Assembly (NCBI GenBank): GCA_900548215.1
Contig: URJI01000001.1
Coordinates: 31,269-95,268 of the forward strand
From: an uncultured Coprococcus sp.
GTDB taxonomy: Bacteria > Bacillota > Clostridia > Lachnospirales > Lachnospiraceae
Length of the DNA: 64,000 bases
Direction: 5' to 3'
The notes under the pieces are model-generated. The model saw only the letters and a program-made list of their open reading frames with translations. It had not been told where the DNA came from and searched no databases. This document shows positions 35,565 through 44,975 of the stretch, in pieces; position 1 is the first letter of the stretch; every line of letters starts with the position of its first letter. A program made the translations under genes and the position numbers.

Positions 35565-37250
35565 TCAGTAATTTTTTGACTTTTCTGCCATTTGTTTCAT
35601 CTCTCGGGCATTGCTCATAACTGCATCTGTTATGGTTACGCCACCGAGAAGTCTTGCGATCTCAAGGATTGATTCTTCATCTCCGAGCCTCTCTATATGA
35701 GTTACTGTCTTGCCGCCTTCAGCAGACTTCTCTATCAGATAATGGCTGTCTGCCATAGCTGCTATCTGCGGGAGATGAGTTATGCTTATAACCTGATGGC
35801 TTCTGGAAATAACTGCCATTTTTTCAGCTACTGCCTGAGCTGCTCTGCCGCTGATTCCCACATCAATCTCATCAAATACAAGCGTTCCGATATTGTCCTC
35901 GGATGCCATACATGATTTTATCGCAAGCATGATCCTCGAAAGCTCACCGCCAGATGCGACCTCATATAAAGGTCTCATCTTCTCTCCTACATTTGTAGAT
36001 ATGACAAAATAGCAATCGTCAATTCCATTCGCCGTACACTCCGTAAGCTCATCGAATACCATGTCGAATCTGACCTCCATAAAGCTTAAATCTTCCAGAG
36101 CTTTACTTATCTCACGGCAAAGCTTTGAAGCCTGCTTCTTTCTCTCATCTGTGAGCCTTGCAGCCGCCGACATCATAGCCTTCTCAGCCCTTTTTATTCT
36201 GCCCGAAAGATCAGCTATATACTCATCATACTCTGAGAGTCTGTCGTATTCCTTCTTGATATTCTCAAGATAGTCATACACATCCTGCACCGAAGATCCG
36301 TATTTTCCCTTTATATCATTTATCACATCAAGCCTTGATTCCACACTTCTGTACTCGGCATCGTCAAATTCCAGGCTCTGCATATAATTGCTGAGTTCAA
36401 CATTAAAATCGTTTAAAAGCGCATCTATATTCTCAAGCTGACTGTAAAGCCCGCCTATCTCACCGTCGAGATCCTTTATCCCTCTCATTGTGCCAAGGAC
36501 TCTTCCTATCTCACTGCCCGCCGATGAAGACATCTCGTAACCTGTGACGCTGTACACTTCGGATGCAGCAGCAACTATATCTCTGGCGTTCACCATCTTG
36601 TTATACTGATGCTCTACATCCTCGTCCTCACCAGGCTTTATGTTGGAAGCCTCTATCTCGGATATCTGATATTTGAGGAATTCCACCTTACGGCTTCTCT
36701 CGCTCTCATCCATGGCAAGCTCATCAAGTTCCTTCTTCAGCTTTACATACTCTCCATGACAGGCTGCAACCACTGCCTTAACCGGGTCTATAGTCTCCCT
36801 GCCATATCTGTCGAGGATCTTTATGTGCTCCGCTTTCTTCATAAGTGTCTGCTGCTGATGCTGAGTATGCATATCTATGAGAAGTGCTGACACCTCTTTT
36901 AGCTTGGATGCTGTAACCGCCATATCGTTTATAGTGTTTATCGTTCTGGAGCCAACTATACGTCTGGTTATAAGTATCTCTCCATCTTCCGACGGATTCA
37001 CGCCGAGCTCTCTGATCTGATCGGCTGTCTGATCATCATCAACAAGAAACAGGAGCTGGCAAAAACCTTCCTTTCCCTGTTCCCTGACTATATCCTTAGG
37101 AAGCTTGTCTCCCATTCCTATCTTTAGCGCACCCATGATTATGGATTTACCTGCTCCGGTCTCACCGGTCAGTATATTGAGATTGTCTGTAAAATTCACA
37201 TTTGCATCGTCTATGAGCGCAATGTTTTTTATATGTACATTAAGTAACAT
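35565..37250 (-). CDS. recN: DNA repair protein RecN
   Basis: RecN is an SMC-like ATPase that acts early at double-strand breaks. The 561-residue protein has the Walker A sequence GETGAGKSIIMGALKIGMGD at about residue 30, a long coiled-coil middle, the ABC signature ASGGELSRIMLAIKS, Walker B LVFDEIDVGISGRAAQAVAEKM, and ITHLPQIAAMAD. AGGAGG stands five bases before the second of two adjacent ATGs, which is chosen. It follows argR after a 150-bp gap containing repeats and a palindrome, so it may have its own promoter. Confidence 0.96.
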   Translation of the reverse strand: MLLNVHIKNIALIDDANVNFTDNLNILTGETGAGKSIIMGALKIGMGDKLPKDIVREQGKEGFCQLLFLVDDDQTADQIRELGVNPSEDGEILITRRIVGSRTINTINDMAVTASKLKEVSALLIDMHTQHQQQTLMKKAEHIKILDRYGRETIDPVKAVVAACHGEYVKLKKELDELAMDESERSRKVEFLKYQISEIEASNIKPGEDEDVEHQYNKMVNARDIVAAASEVYSVTGYEMSSSAGSEIGRVLGTMRGIKDLDGEIGGLYSQLENIDALLNDFNVELSNYMQSLEFDDAEYRSVESRLDVINDIKGKYGSSVQDVYDYLENIKKEYDRLSEYDEYIADLSGRIKRAEKAMMSAAARLTDERKKQASKLCREISKALEDLSFMEVRFDMVFDELTECTANGIDDCYFVISTNVGEKMRPLYEVASGGELSRIMLAIKSCMASEDNIGTLVFDEIDVGISGRAAQAVAEKMAVISRSHQVISITHLPQIAAMADSHYLIEKSAEGGKTVTHIERLGDEESILEIARLLGGVTITDAVMSNAREMKQMAEKSKNY

Positions 37251-37299
37251 CATTTCCTCCTGTTGTCACACAGAATCTCTACATATCATGCCTTTTATC

Positions 37300-37395
37300 T
37301 ATAACTTTTATGTTATATCTTATTAAATAAAATTTATTCTGGACTGAAATCTCAAAATATATTCTAATCTGAAGTCTTAAAATAAATTCTGTTCC
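37300..37395 (-). repeat. 25-bp tandem repeats and an 18-bp palindrome between argR and recN
   Basis: On the plus strand AAAATTTATTCT, AAAATATATTCT and AAAATAAATTCT start at 37329, 37354 and 37379, a period of 25 bases, with the intervening bases also conserved. At 37300-37317 TATAAC and GTTATA form a perfect palindrome with a six-base centre. On the minus strand the repeats read GAAT-WWWW-TT, partly like ARG boxes. They may be ArgR or other operator sites before recN, or a minisatellite after argR. Confidence 0.6.
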
Positions 37396-37402
37396 GGGGC
37401 TG

Positions 37403-37852
37403 TCATCCCCTGTTTTTCTCTATCGCTTTCATTACCGTGTCTGTCATATCACGGCTTCTGACTGCCAGAAATATAGTATCATCTCCGGCTATACTTCCGA
37501 GAAGTCCATTTATCTCCACATTGTCAAGTGCCGCCGCAACAGCCATCGCCATGCCGGATACCGTCTTGATGACTATGAGATTCTCCGCCGGAACCATAGA
37601 CAGTATTCCCGCACTCAGCACTTTCCTGTACGACTCTATGGATTCGTGGTTTGTCTGTTTTCCCAGAGTATATTTCTGTCTGCCCCCTGCCACTGCAACT
37701 TTTGTGAGATTTATCTCCCTTATGTCTCTGGAGATTGTAGCCTGAGTTGTCTTGAATCCGGCCTCCGCCAATTTCTCCTGCAATTCATCCTGAGTCTCAA
37801 TATCATACTGTTCGATTATAGCCAATATCATAGCCTGTCTCTTTTGCTTCAT
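37403..37852 (-). CDS. argR: Arginine repressor
   Basis: ArgR/AhrC is a hexameric regulator that binds ARG boxes when arginine is present. The 149-residue protein has an N-terminal winged helix (TQDELQEKLAEAGFKTTQATISRDIREINLTKV) and a C-terminal arginine-binding/oligomerisation domain with GSIAGDDTIFLAVRS. The ATG at 37852, one base after the nadK stop and eight bases after GGGGG, is preferred to an upstream TTG. The nadK-argR-recN order is the conserved clostridial arrangement. Confidence 0.95.
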   Translation of the reverse strand: MKQKRQAMILAIIEQYDIETQDELQEKLAEAGFKTTQATISRDIREINLTKVAVAGGRQKYTLGKQTNHESIESYRKVLSAGILSMVPAENLIVIKTVSGMAMAVAAALDNVEINGLLGSIAGDDTIFLAVRSRDMTDTVMKAIEKNRG

Positions 37853-37853
37853 G

Positions 37854-38708
37854 CTATTTTCCCCCAAGCTTATTTCTAAGTATCTCGTAGAAATTCACAT
37901 CACTGGCCTTTATGAGCTTTGTGGTTCTTTTGGATACACATATATCAAGAATATCCCCAGCTGAAAGTTCCAGATCATTCCCGCCGTCAAATGAAACTAT
38001 CGCCTCTGTCTCCTGTGTCTTCCTCTTCTTTGCTATAGCTATGGACACCTCCGCATCACTCGGAAGAACAATACTCTTGGATGTGAGGGAATGAGGACAA
38101 ACCGGAGTGATTATCATAAGCTGCGCCATCGGATCAACTATAGGTCCTCCCGCAGACAGATTGTAACCGGTCGATCCTGTGGGCGTGGATATGATGATTC
38201 CATCGCCCTCATATGCATTCAGAAAGCTTCCATTCACATATACATCAAGACCTATCAGTCTTGAAAATCCGGCTCTGCTTATGACGATATCATTTAACGC
38301 CCGCTTTCGCAGCACAGCATTGTCGCCGGATCTCACACTTCCCCTTACCATCATCCTCTCCTGAATAGAGAAGTCGTCAGATAAGAGTCTTTCCATGATA
38401 GCAGCAAGGTTCGTCACCTCTCCCTCAGTCAGAAAACCGACTGTTCCAAGATTTATCCCAAACATTGGTACATCAACATGACTGACCGTGGACGCCGCAT
38501 TGAGCAGAGTTCCGTCCCCTCCGAGGACAAGTATGCAGTCATACCCGGAAAGCACACGGACAACCTCATCTTTGCCAAGAGCGCTGAAGCTGTAACAATC
38601 CATATATCCGCTCACGCAGTTTTTTTCCTGTATATAATCCCGAAGCCTTGCCAACACCTGGGCGTCATCATCCTTGTCAGGGTTATATACTATGTAAAAT
38701 GCCTCCAT
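37854..38708 (-). CDS. nadK: NAD kinase
   Basis: NadK phosphorylates NAD to NADP. The 284-residue product shows the GGDGT active-site motif (ILVLGGDGTLLNAAS), GINLGTVGFLTE, and the glycine-rich TPTGSTGYNLSAGGPIVDP segment. AAAGGAGAGGAC precedes the ATG at 38708, which gives the usual MEAFYIVYNPDK start; the open frame extends a further 15 codons upstream into tlyA but without a site. It ends one base before argR. Confidence 0.95.
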   Translation of the reverse strand: MEAFYIVYNPDKDDDAQVLARLRDYIQEKNCVSGYMDCYSFSALGKDEVVRVLSGYDCILVLGGDGTLLNAASTVSHVDVPMFGINLGTVGFLTEGEVTNLAAIMERLLSDDFSIQERMMVRGSVRSGDNAVLRKRALNDIVISRAGFSRLIGLDVYVNGSFLNAYEGDGIIISTPTGSTGYNLSAGGPIVDPMAQLMIITPVCPHSLTSKSIVLPSDAEVSIAIAKKRKTQETEAIVSFDGGNDLELSAGDILDICVSKRTTKLIKASDVNFYEILRNKLGGK

Positions 38709-38718
38709 GTCCTCTCCT

Positions 38719-39525
38719 TTATACAGATTTATTAAGCATATCGTGGGACTCACTGACCAGAGCTTTTATATCAAATTCAGCATTCTCCCTGCTCTCATCC
38801 TTTGTCATATACAGAAGATATTCGATATTGCCCTCCGGTCCTTTTATAGGAGAGTAACTCAGATCAAGAGTCCTGAAACCGTTATTTCTGACATAGTCAA
38901 CTATCATCTGCACAACCTCTATATGGGTGGACAGTTCCCTGACCACGCCCTTCTTGCCGACCTTCTCACGGCCAGCCTCAAACTGCGGCTTTATGAGACA
39001 TACTATCTCTCCATTCTCAGTCATGAGCTCCTTAACCGCAGGAAGAACCTTTGTGAGTGATATGAAAGATACATCTATAGATGCAAATTCTACCCTGTCA
39101 TCTATATCCTCAGGTGTCACATATCTTATATTTGTCTTTTCCATGCACACAACCCGCTCATCATTTCTGAGTTTCCATGCAAGCTGTCCATGTCCCACGT
39201 CTACCGAGTACACCTTCACCGCACCGTTCTGGAGCATACAGTCTGTGAATCCACCTGTAGAGGCTCCGACATCCATACACACCTTGCCATCTAGCGTCAC
39301 ACCAAAATTATTCATGGCCTTCTCAAGTTTCAGACCACCACGACTCACATACTTAAGAGTATTGCCCCGCACCTCAACCTTTGCAGTCTCCTCAAATGTT
39401 GTGCCGGCCTTATCCTCTTTATTATTGTCAACATACACAATTCCCGACATGATTATCGCTTTCGCCTTCTCACGGGAATCCGCAAGCCCCTGTTCAACCA
39501 GAAGCACATCAAGTCTCTTCTTCAT
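38719..39525 (-). CDS. tlyA: TlyA-family rRNA cytidine-2'-O-methyltransferase
   Basis: A 268-residue protein with an N-terminal S4 RNA-binding domain (KKRLDVLLVEQGLADSREKAKAIIMSGIVYV) and an FtsJ-like SAM domain (CMDVGASTGGFTDCMLQNGA, ASIDVSFISLTKVLPAV, CLIKPQFEAGREKVGKKGVV). TlyA proteins 2'-O-methylate rRNA cytidines; many are mis-labelled hemolysins. AGGAAAGCTG precedes the ATG. Upstream dxs and downstream nadK keep the conserved order. Confidence 0.94.
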   Translation of the reverse strand: MKKRLDVLLVEQGLADSREKAKAIIMSGIVYVDNNKEDKAGTTFEETAKVEVRGNTLKYVSRGGLKLEKAMNNFGVTLDGKVCMDVGASTGGFTDCMLQNGAVKVYSVDVGHGQLAWKLRNDERVVCMEKTNIRYVTPEDIDDRVEFASIDVSFISLTKVLPAVKELMTENGEIVCLIKPQFEAGREKVGKKGVVRELSTHIEVVQMIVDYVRNNGFRTLDLSYSPIKGPEGNIEYLLYMTKDESRENAEFDIKALVSESHDMLNKSV

Positions 39526-39563
39526 CAGCTTTCCTCGTATATACTTGTACTCATTCTAATTAC

Positions 39564-41426
39564 TCAATTACTCTCTTTAATCCTGTCATATATAGAAGAT
39601 GCATCCAGCCCCAGAAGTTTTCTGAGCTGTGGCACGGTTCCATGCTGGACAAAACTGTCATCTATGGCGCATGTCGTCACCTTGACCGGAAGCTGTTTTT
39701 CCTCGACATACTCCTCTATCATGCTGCCGTAACCGCCATGCTTTATTCCTTCTTCAACGACAAATATTCTGTCGTGCTCCCGGCTGAGATCGTCTATCAG
39801 TCCAGAGTCAAATGGTTTTAAAAATATCGCATTTACAAATGTGATATCCACACCTTCTTCAATGTATTTATTATACACTTTCTCCGTCTCCTGAACCATG
39901 TTGCCAACAGCGATAAGTGCAAGGCCGCTGCTGCCCCGGTGTATCACTTCACTTTTCCCATATTCCACAGGTGCGGCTGCATTCTTAAGGCCATAGTAAG
40001 CCTCGCCTCTTGAATACTTGATCGCCACAGGGCCATCATAGGCAACTGCCCACTCCATGGCCTTTGTGAGCTCATATCTGTTCTTCGGCGCAATGATCGT
40101 CATATTCGGAATGTGCGACAGAAAAGCCGTGTCAAATATTCCCTGATGTGTATCTCCATCCGCACCCACAAGTCCGGATCTGTCTATCGCAAATATCACA
40201 TGAAGTTTCTGCAGACATACATCATGGAGTATCTGGTCATATGCCCTCTGCAGGAATGACGAATATATAGCCACAACCGGAACAAGTCCTGATGCGGCAA
40301 GTCCCGCAGCAAATGTGACAGCATGCTCCTCTGCTATTCCCACGTCAAACGCGCGATCCGGGAACTCCTGTGCAAACATGGACACTCCTGTGCCCTTTCC
40401 CATTGCTGCCGTTATCGCAACGATTCTTCCATCCTTCCTGCCAATTTCCACAAGCTTTCTGGCAAATACTGCCGTGTTGGTCATAGCTTTTTTCTCTCTC
40501 AACATTCTGCCAGTCTGTATATCAAACGGCTCAATGCCATGGAAATAGCTTGGATGCTTCTCGGCATGTACATAGCCTTTACCCTTTACAGTCTTGACAT
40601 GAACAATTATAGGCCTGTCGAGCTGTAGAGCCTTCCTGAATGTGGCCTCCATGACATCTATATCATGACCGTCTATGGGACCTATATACGTCACGCCAAG
40701 CTCTTCAAAAAACATCCCCGGCACGAGTATCTGTTTTATAGAATCCTTAGACTTCTTGAGGCCCTTGGCAAGATGTTCTCCTGCAACAGGGATTTTCATG
40801 AGAAGCTTCTCAACGTTGCCCTTAAAGTCGTTGTACTGCTGCCCAACTCTGAGTTTACTGAGATATGTCGACATTCCTCCTACATTCTGATCTATGGACA
40901 TATTGTTGTCATTCAGTACGACCAGACAGCTTGTCTTTATATCTGCCATATTATTCATGGCCTCATACACCATTCCGCCAGTGAATGACCCATCTCCAAT
41001 AACCGCTGCTATCTTCTCATCAGTACCTTTTATGCTTCTGGCACAGGCCATGCCCAGCGCAGCAGATATTGAGGTAGAGCTGTGACCTGTATTGAAAGAA
41101 TCACACGGACTCTCACTGCTTTTAGGGAATCCCGACATTCCCCCAAACTGTCTGAGGCTTGACATATCATTCTTTCTGCCAGTCAGTATCTTATGGACGT
41201 AGGACTGATGTCCCACATCCCATATAAGCTTATCTTTAGGAAAATCCAGTACCCTGTGAAGAGCTATTGTAAGCTCTACGCATCCAAGATTCGGTGCCAG
41301 ATGGCCACCTGTCTCACTTACATGTGACACCAGAAATTCCCTTATCTCATCCGCCAGCTCCGGCAGATCAGCTCTGTCAATGTTCTTTATATCATTTTCC
41401 TGATTTATTCTATCCAGTATATTCAT
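39564..41426 (-). CDS. dxs: 1-deoxy-D-xylulose-5-phosphate synthase
   Basis: Dxs condenses pyruvate and glyceraldehyde-3-phosphate in the first step of the MEP isoprenoid pathway. The 620-residue protein contains the TPP-binding AVIGDGSFTGGMVYEAMNNM, the transketolase-type histidine in the N-terminal GGHLAPNLG, GIAEEHAVTFAAGLA with the catalytic glutamate, and DRSGLVGADGDTHQG. It lies directly downstream of ispA, so precursor formation and chain elongation are co-expressed. The ATG at 41426 is preferred to a GTG two codons earlier; the ribosome binding site is weak. Confidence 0.95.
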   Translation of the reverse strand: MNILDRINQENDIKNIDRADLPELADEIREFLVSHVSETGGHLAPNLGCVELTIALHRVLDFPKDKLIWDVGHQSYVHKILTGRKNDMSSLRQFGGMSGFPKSSESPCDSFNTGHSSTSISAALGMACARSIKGTDEKIAAVIGDGSFTGGMVYEAMNNMADIKTSCLVVLNDNNMSIDQNVGGMSTYLSKLRVGQQYNDFKGNVEKLLMKIPVAGEHLAKGLKKSKDSIKQILVPGMFFEELGVTYIGPIDGHDIDVMEATFRKALQLDRPIIVHVKTVKGKGYVHAEKHPSYFHGIEPFDIQTGRMLREKKAMTNTAVFARKLVEIGRKDGRIVAITAAMGKGTGVSMFAQEFPDRAFDVGIAEEHAVTFAAGLAASGLVPVVAIYSSFLQRAYDQILHDVCLQKLHVIFAIDRSGLVGADGDTHQGIFDTAFLSHIPNMTIIAPKNRYELTKAMEWAVAYDGPVAIKYSRGEAYYGLKNAAAPVEYGKSEVIHRGSSGLALIAVGNMVQETEKVYNKYIEEGVDITFVNAIFLKPFDSGLIDDLSREHDRIFVVEEGIKHGGYGSMIEEYVEEKQLPVKVTTCAIDDSFVQHGTVPQLRKLLGLDASSIYDRIKESN

Positions 41427-41447
41427 ACACACACCACTGGCCGGATG

Positions 41448-42365
41448 TTATCTCTGTCTGCCAACCAGCCAGATCACAAGCTCCTTAAGGAACTCATTAT
41501 CTCCGTCCATCTCTTCCAATTCTCTTACTGCTCTCTCCGACAGCTCCCTCACATAACGTCTCGACTCATCCACTCCGTGTATCGTGACATATGTAACCTT
41601 GCCGTTTTCCTCATCACTCAGTGTCGGCTTGCCAAGTATGGCGCTGTCACCGCACACATCCAGGATATCGTCCTGTATCTGGAATGCCATTCCCACATCC
41701 GAGGCGATCTTCTCCACAGCCTTTATCTGCTCTTCATCCGCCCCTGCCAGGATAGCTCCTATCATCATAGATGCCTCAATAAGTGCGCCAGTCTTGTTCT
41801 CATACACATACTCAAGCTGCTCCTTTGTGAGCTGCTTTCCTGTCATCTCGACGTCAACTACCTGACCGCCTATCATGCCATATATTCCCGGCTTTCTCGC
41901 AAGCACACACAGCGCATCCGCAACCTTCTTCACATCAGTATCCATGGCAAAAGCCTTGCATGCGGTCTCATATGCATAATTCAGGAGCGCATCACCGGCC
42001 AATATGGCCATCGCCTCGCCAAAGACAACATGTGATGTCTTTCTTCCCCTTCTGTAATCATCATTATCAAGTGCCGGAAGGTCATCATGTATCAGCGAGT
42101 ATGTATGTATCATCTCTATGGCTGCCATAAACGGCTTCACCACATCCGATGTTCCTCCAAACAGCCTGAAAGTCTCCTGCATGAGCATAGGACGCAGTCT
42201 CTTGCCTCCAGCCTCCACAGAGTAGGCCATAGCCTCACACACCGTCTTCGGAAATCCTGTTATCTCCGGCAGAAAAGCCTCAACTATACGACTCACTTCA
42301 TCCGCTTTGTCACGGATCTGATCTTCTATATTCTCTGGCAAAGCTGCGGTATTCATCTCTGTCAT
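41448..42365 (-). CDS. ispA: Farnesyl/geranyl diphosphate synthase
   Basis: A 305-residue short-chain polyprenyl synthase. The first aspartate-rich motif is HDDLPALDNDDYRRG and the second is FQIQDDILDVCGD; GKRLRPML binds diphosphate. It makes C10-C15 diphosphates for undecaprenyl phosphate, menaquinone or other isoprenoids. The ATG overlaps the xseB stop as ATGA, with AGGAGG upstream, a sign of coupled translation. Confidence 0.94.
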   Translation of the reverse strand: MTEMNTAALPENIEDQIRDKADEVSRIVEAFLPEITGFPKTVCEAMAYSVEAGGKRLRPMLMQETFRLFGGTSDVVKPFMAAIEMIHTYSLIHDDLPALDNDDYRRGRKTSHVVFGEAMAILAGDALLNYAYETACKAFAMDTDVKKVADALCVLARKPGIYGMIGGQVVDVEMTGKQLTKEQLEYVYENKTGALIEASMMIGAILAGADEEQIKAVEKIASDVGMAFQIQDDILDVCGDSAILGKPTLSDEENGKVTYVTIHGVDESRRYVRELSERAVRELEEMDGDNEFLKELVIWLVGRQR

Positions 42366-42589
42366 GTTTCCTCCTGACCTGTAAGCATTATCATCTCTTT
42401 CTCCACATCACACAGATAATTCTTACATCTGTTAATGAGCTGTACTCCCTCTGAATACACATCCAGAGATTCTTTGAGTCCCGTCTGTGAATTCTCCAAA
42501 ATAGCAGCTATCTCCTCAAGTCTTCCCAGTGCTGCTTCAATGGACATATCTCCAAGTCCATCCGAAACACCCTGTGTATTTTCTGCCAT
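42362..42589 (-). CDS. xseB: Exodeoxyribonuclease VII small subunit
   Basis: A 75-residue helical protein: SIEAALGRLEEIAAILENSQTGLKESLDVYSEGVQLINRCKNYL is the conserved XseB core. Several copies join one XseA to form exonuclease VII, which degrades single-stranded DNA. It lies two bases after xseA and overlaps ispA by four bases. Confidence 0.94.
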   Translation of the reverse strand: MAENTQGVSDGLGDMSIEAALGRLEEIAAILENSQTGLKESLDVYSEGVQLINRCKNYLCDVEKEMIMLTGQEET

Positions 42590-42591
42590 AT

Positions 42592-43869
42592 CTATTCCTC
42601 CTGTCCCGCCGCACCACTTACGACGGCCTGTATCTTTCCATCATGTAAAGTGAGTTCTATCTCAGAACCCTGTTTGACATCGTTCACCGATCTCACCGGT
42701 TTACCGCATGACTCCACATATCCAAATCCGTTAACCAGCTTTGCAGTAGGGGAAAGTCCATGTATCTTCTCCGTCATTACTGCAAGAACATTTGCCCGGA
42801 GTTCATACTTTCTCAGCACCGCCCTGTCAAGCCTGTCACCGTCCTGATTCAACCGGTCAGCTGTGATGTGAATTTTGTCGCGCAGCGCCTTGCTCATGAA
42901 CTCTTCTATATCTTTGATCTTTTCAAGCTGTGACGTGAGCTTTGCCTCCGGTCCCAGCAGTTTTATCTGTCTCTCATATCCGGCCACTGTCCTGACCATA
43001 CCGGCGTACCTGTTCCTCATCAGCGTGGTCAGGTACTGGCATCTGCTGTCAAAATCCGCCACCACATCAGCCATTACCGGAAGTGCATGCATCACAGCTG
43101 TTGACGGATTGGATTCTCTCCTGTCTGCAACCATGTCAGCAACCGTTGTATCTATCTCGTGACCTGTGGCTGATATGATCGGAGTCTCTGCGTTGAATAT
43201 AGCCCATGCAACCTGTTCCTCATTGAATGCCCACAGGTCCTCCCTGGAGCCTCCTCCTCTTCCGACTATTATCACATCCAGCCCCATGGAATCAAGTATC
43301 TCGATTCCCCTTGATATATCCGCAGCGGCATACTGTCCCTGAACCGTTGCAGGATAACATACAAGCTGGGCATAGGGATCCCGCCGCTTAGCCACAGCTT
43401 TGATGTCACTTATGGCTGCCTTTGCACCGGCTGTAACTATACCGATCTTTCTCGGATATGAAGGTATCGGCTTCTTATACTCATCTGAAAAAAGCCCCAT
43501 GCTGTCAAGTCTGGCGATGAGCTTTTCCAGTCTGGCATTCACTTCGCCTTCACCCACTCGCACAAGCCTGTCTACATAGAGCTGATATTTTCCGTCCCTG
43601 ACGAACACATCTATATGTCCAAACGCATGAACCTTGTCACCGTTCTTTGGCTCGAATTTCAGGCCATACATCTGCTTTCCTGCAAACATGACAGCCGACA
43701 GGACTCCGCTGGGATCCTTGAGACTAAAATACATATGTCCTCTTTTATCCCTTCCGAGTCCGCTGATCTCACCCTCAACGCCCAGATTGCCAAGCCAAGG
43801 CTCGCCGGCCACAAGCTCCTGAATCTTTTCGTTAAGTTCCTTGACTGTATATATACTATTCTGCAGCAT
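42592..43869 (-). CDS. xseA: Exodeoxyribonuclease VII large subunit
   Basis: A 425-residue catalytic subunit with an N-terminal OB fold (YTVKELNEKIQELVAGEPWLGNLGVEGEISGL), a catalytic domain (IGIVTAGAKAAISDIKAVAKRRDPYAQLVCYPATVQG; VIIVGRGGGSREDLWAFNEEQVAWAIFNAETPIISATGHEIDTTVADMVADRR), a coiled-coil region that docks XseB, and a C-terminal segment. The ATG at 43869 (MLQNSIYTVKEL) follows AAGGGA at eight bases and overlaps nusB by 14 bases; the longer frame is unsupported. Confidence 0.95.
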   Translation of the reverse strand: MLQNSIYTVKELNEKIQELVAGEPWLGNLGVEGEISGLGRDKRGHMYFSLKDPSGVLSAVMFAGKQMYGLKFEPKNGDKVHAFGHIDVFVRDGKYQLYVDRLVRVGEGEVNARLEKLIARLDSMGLFSDEYKKPIPSYPRKIGIVTAGAKAAISDIKAVAKRRDPYAQLVCYPATVQGQYAAADISRGIEILDSMGLDVIIVGRGGGSREDLWAFNEEQVAWAIFNAETPIISATGHEIDTTVADMVADRRESNPSTAVMHALPVMADVVADFDSRCQYLTTLMRNRYAGMVRTVAGYERQIKLLGPEAKLTSQLEKIKDIEEFMSKALRDKIHITADRLNQDGDRLDRAVLRKYELRANVLAVMTEKIHGLSPTAKLVNGFGYVESCGKPVRSVNDVKQGSEIELTLHDGKIQAVVSGAAGQEE

Positions 43870-44332
43870 CGCTGCTTCCCTTCTCTGATGCGTCATCCTT
43901 CTTGACAAGTTTTGCAAGAAGCGCATTCACAAATTTGCTTGCAGACGCATCGCAATATTTCTTTGACAGCTCAACAGCCTCATTGATAGCTACCTTCTCA
44001 GGTATCGAACTGTCGTATATAACCTCATACACGCCCAGTCTCAATATCGCAAGTTCCTCCTTGCCTATACGTGGGAGCTTCCAGCCCTCTGATATCTCTG
44101 ATATTGTTTTATCTATATCATCCTTTCTGGACATGATATCCATAACCTTATCTGTTATATACTGTCTGTCACTATCAGATACAGATGCATAAAGCAACGG
44201 ATCATCCTCTTCATCACCGGGCATCTCTGTGTCAAATGCGAGATCTATCTGATCTCTCATCTCGTCCAGGGTATTGAACTCTGCTGTAAACACTATCTTA
44301 AATATCTTGTCTCTTATCTCTCTTCTTGTCAT
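43856..44332 (-). CDS. nusB: Transcription antitermination factor NusB
   Basis: NusB, with NusE/S10, binds boxA in rRNA leaders and supports antitermination. The 158-residue product has the family N-terminus (TRREIRDKIFKIVFTAEFN) and C-terminal helices (KEELAILRLGVYEVIYDSSIPEKVAINEAVELSKKYCDASASKFVNALLAKL). An acidic loop (PGDEEDDP) is inserted in the middle. GGAGAGGAAAAC precedes the ATG at 44332. It lies between an Asp23 gene and xseA. Confidence 0.93.
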   Translation of the reverse strand: MTRREIRDKIFKIVFTAEFNTLDEMRDQIDLAFDTEMPGDEEDDPLLYASVSDSDRQYITDKVMDIMSRKDDIDKTISEISEGWKLPRIGKEELAILRLGVYEVIYDSSIPEKVAINEAVELSKKYCDASASKFVNALLAKLVKKDDASEKGSSDAAE

Positions 44333-44374
44333 GTTTTCCTCTCCACTGTCAGTTCTCGCCATTTATCCTGATAC

Positions 44375-44785
44375 TTACTTGCCATCGCCCACACGGACGC
44401 CTGCAATCCTTATATTCACTTCCTCAACCATAAGACCTGTCATAGTCTCAATAGCCTGCTTAACCTTGTCCTGTACCTGTCCTGATACAGATGGGATACT
44501 ATATTCATACAGCACCTCTATCGCAAGTTCCACTTTAACTTTGCCTGGGAGCAGTTCCACCTTGACACCCTTTGCAGGATTCTTTTTGCCAAACCTCGAT
44601 GCAAGTTCATTCGGAAGATTGCCCGTAAGTTTGTATACACCTTCAACCTCACCTGCTGCAAGTCCGGCAATGATAGCAACCACATCATCAGCTATCTGCA
44701 CTTTGCCAAGGGAATTACTCTCTTCTATATTATAGGAACCATCCTGAACTGCGATGTCTTCATTCACATTCACTGTATCGCTCAT
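44375..44785 (-). CDS. Asp23/Gls24-family envelope stress protein
   Basis: A 136-residue protein with the Asp23 core: GKVQIADDVVAIIAGLAAGEVEGVYKL, KGVKVELLPGKVKVELAIEVLYEYSIPSVSGQVQDKVKQAIETMTGLMVEEVNIRIAGV. Family members are membrane-peripheral and linked to cell-envelope stress; in Clostridia one copy sits between spoIIIAH and nusB, as here. GGGAGG lies before the ATG at 44785. It lacks membrane segments. Confidence 0.92.
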   Translation of the reverse strand: MSDTVNVNEDIAVQDGSYNIEESNSLGKVQIADDVVAIIAGLAAGEVEGVYKLTGNLPNELASRFGKKNPAKGVKVELLPGKVKVELAIEVLYEYSIPSVSGQVQDKVKQAIETMTGLMVEEVNIRIAGVRVGDGK

Positions 44786-44854
44786 AATTCTACCTCCCGC
44801 TATATTTATAGCAATCGTATAATATCTTTCTCTATAATGCATCCTCTGTCATAT

Positions 44855-44904
44855 GTCTGTCCATCTCCCTGATGATCCTCATCAGGGCATAGCTATAGAC
44901 AGAC
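44855..44904 (-). other. Nested palindrome between spoIIIAH and the Asp23 gene
   Basis: An inner perfect 9-bp stem (44867-44875 with 44879-44887, three-base loop) sits inside an outer 7-bp stem (GTCTGTC 44855-44861 with GACAGAC 44898-44904). No U-tract follows on the minus strand. It lies 71 bases after the spoIIIAH stop and may insulate the sporulation operon from the constitutive Asp23-nusB genes, or be an RNA processing site. Confidence 0.6.
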
Positions 44905-44975
44905 TTCAAGTATTATATTGAACACATTATAATATCCTGACAGGCATTTTGCAAGTATCTGAGATATAAGACAGA

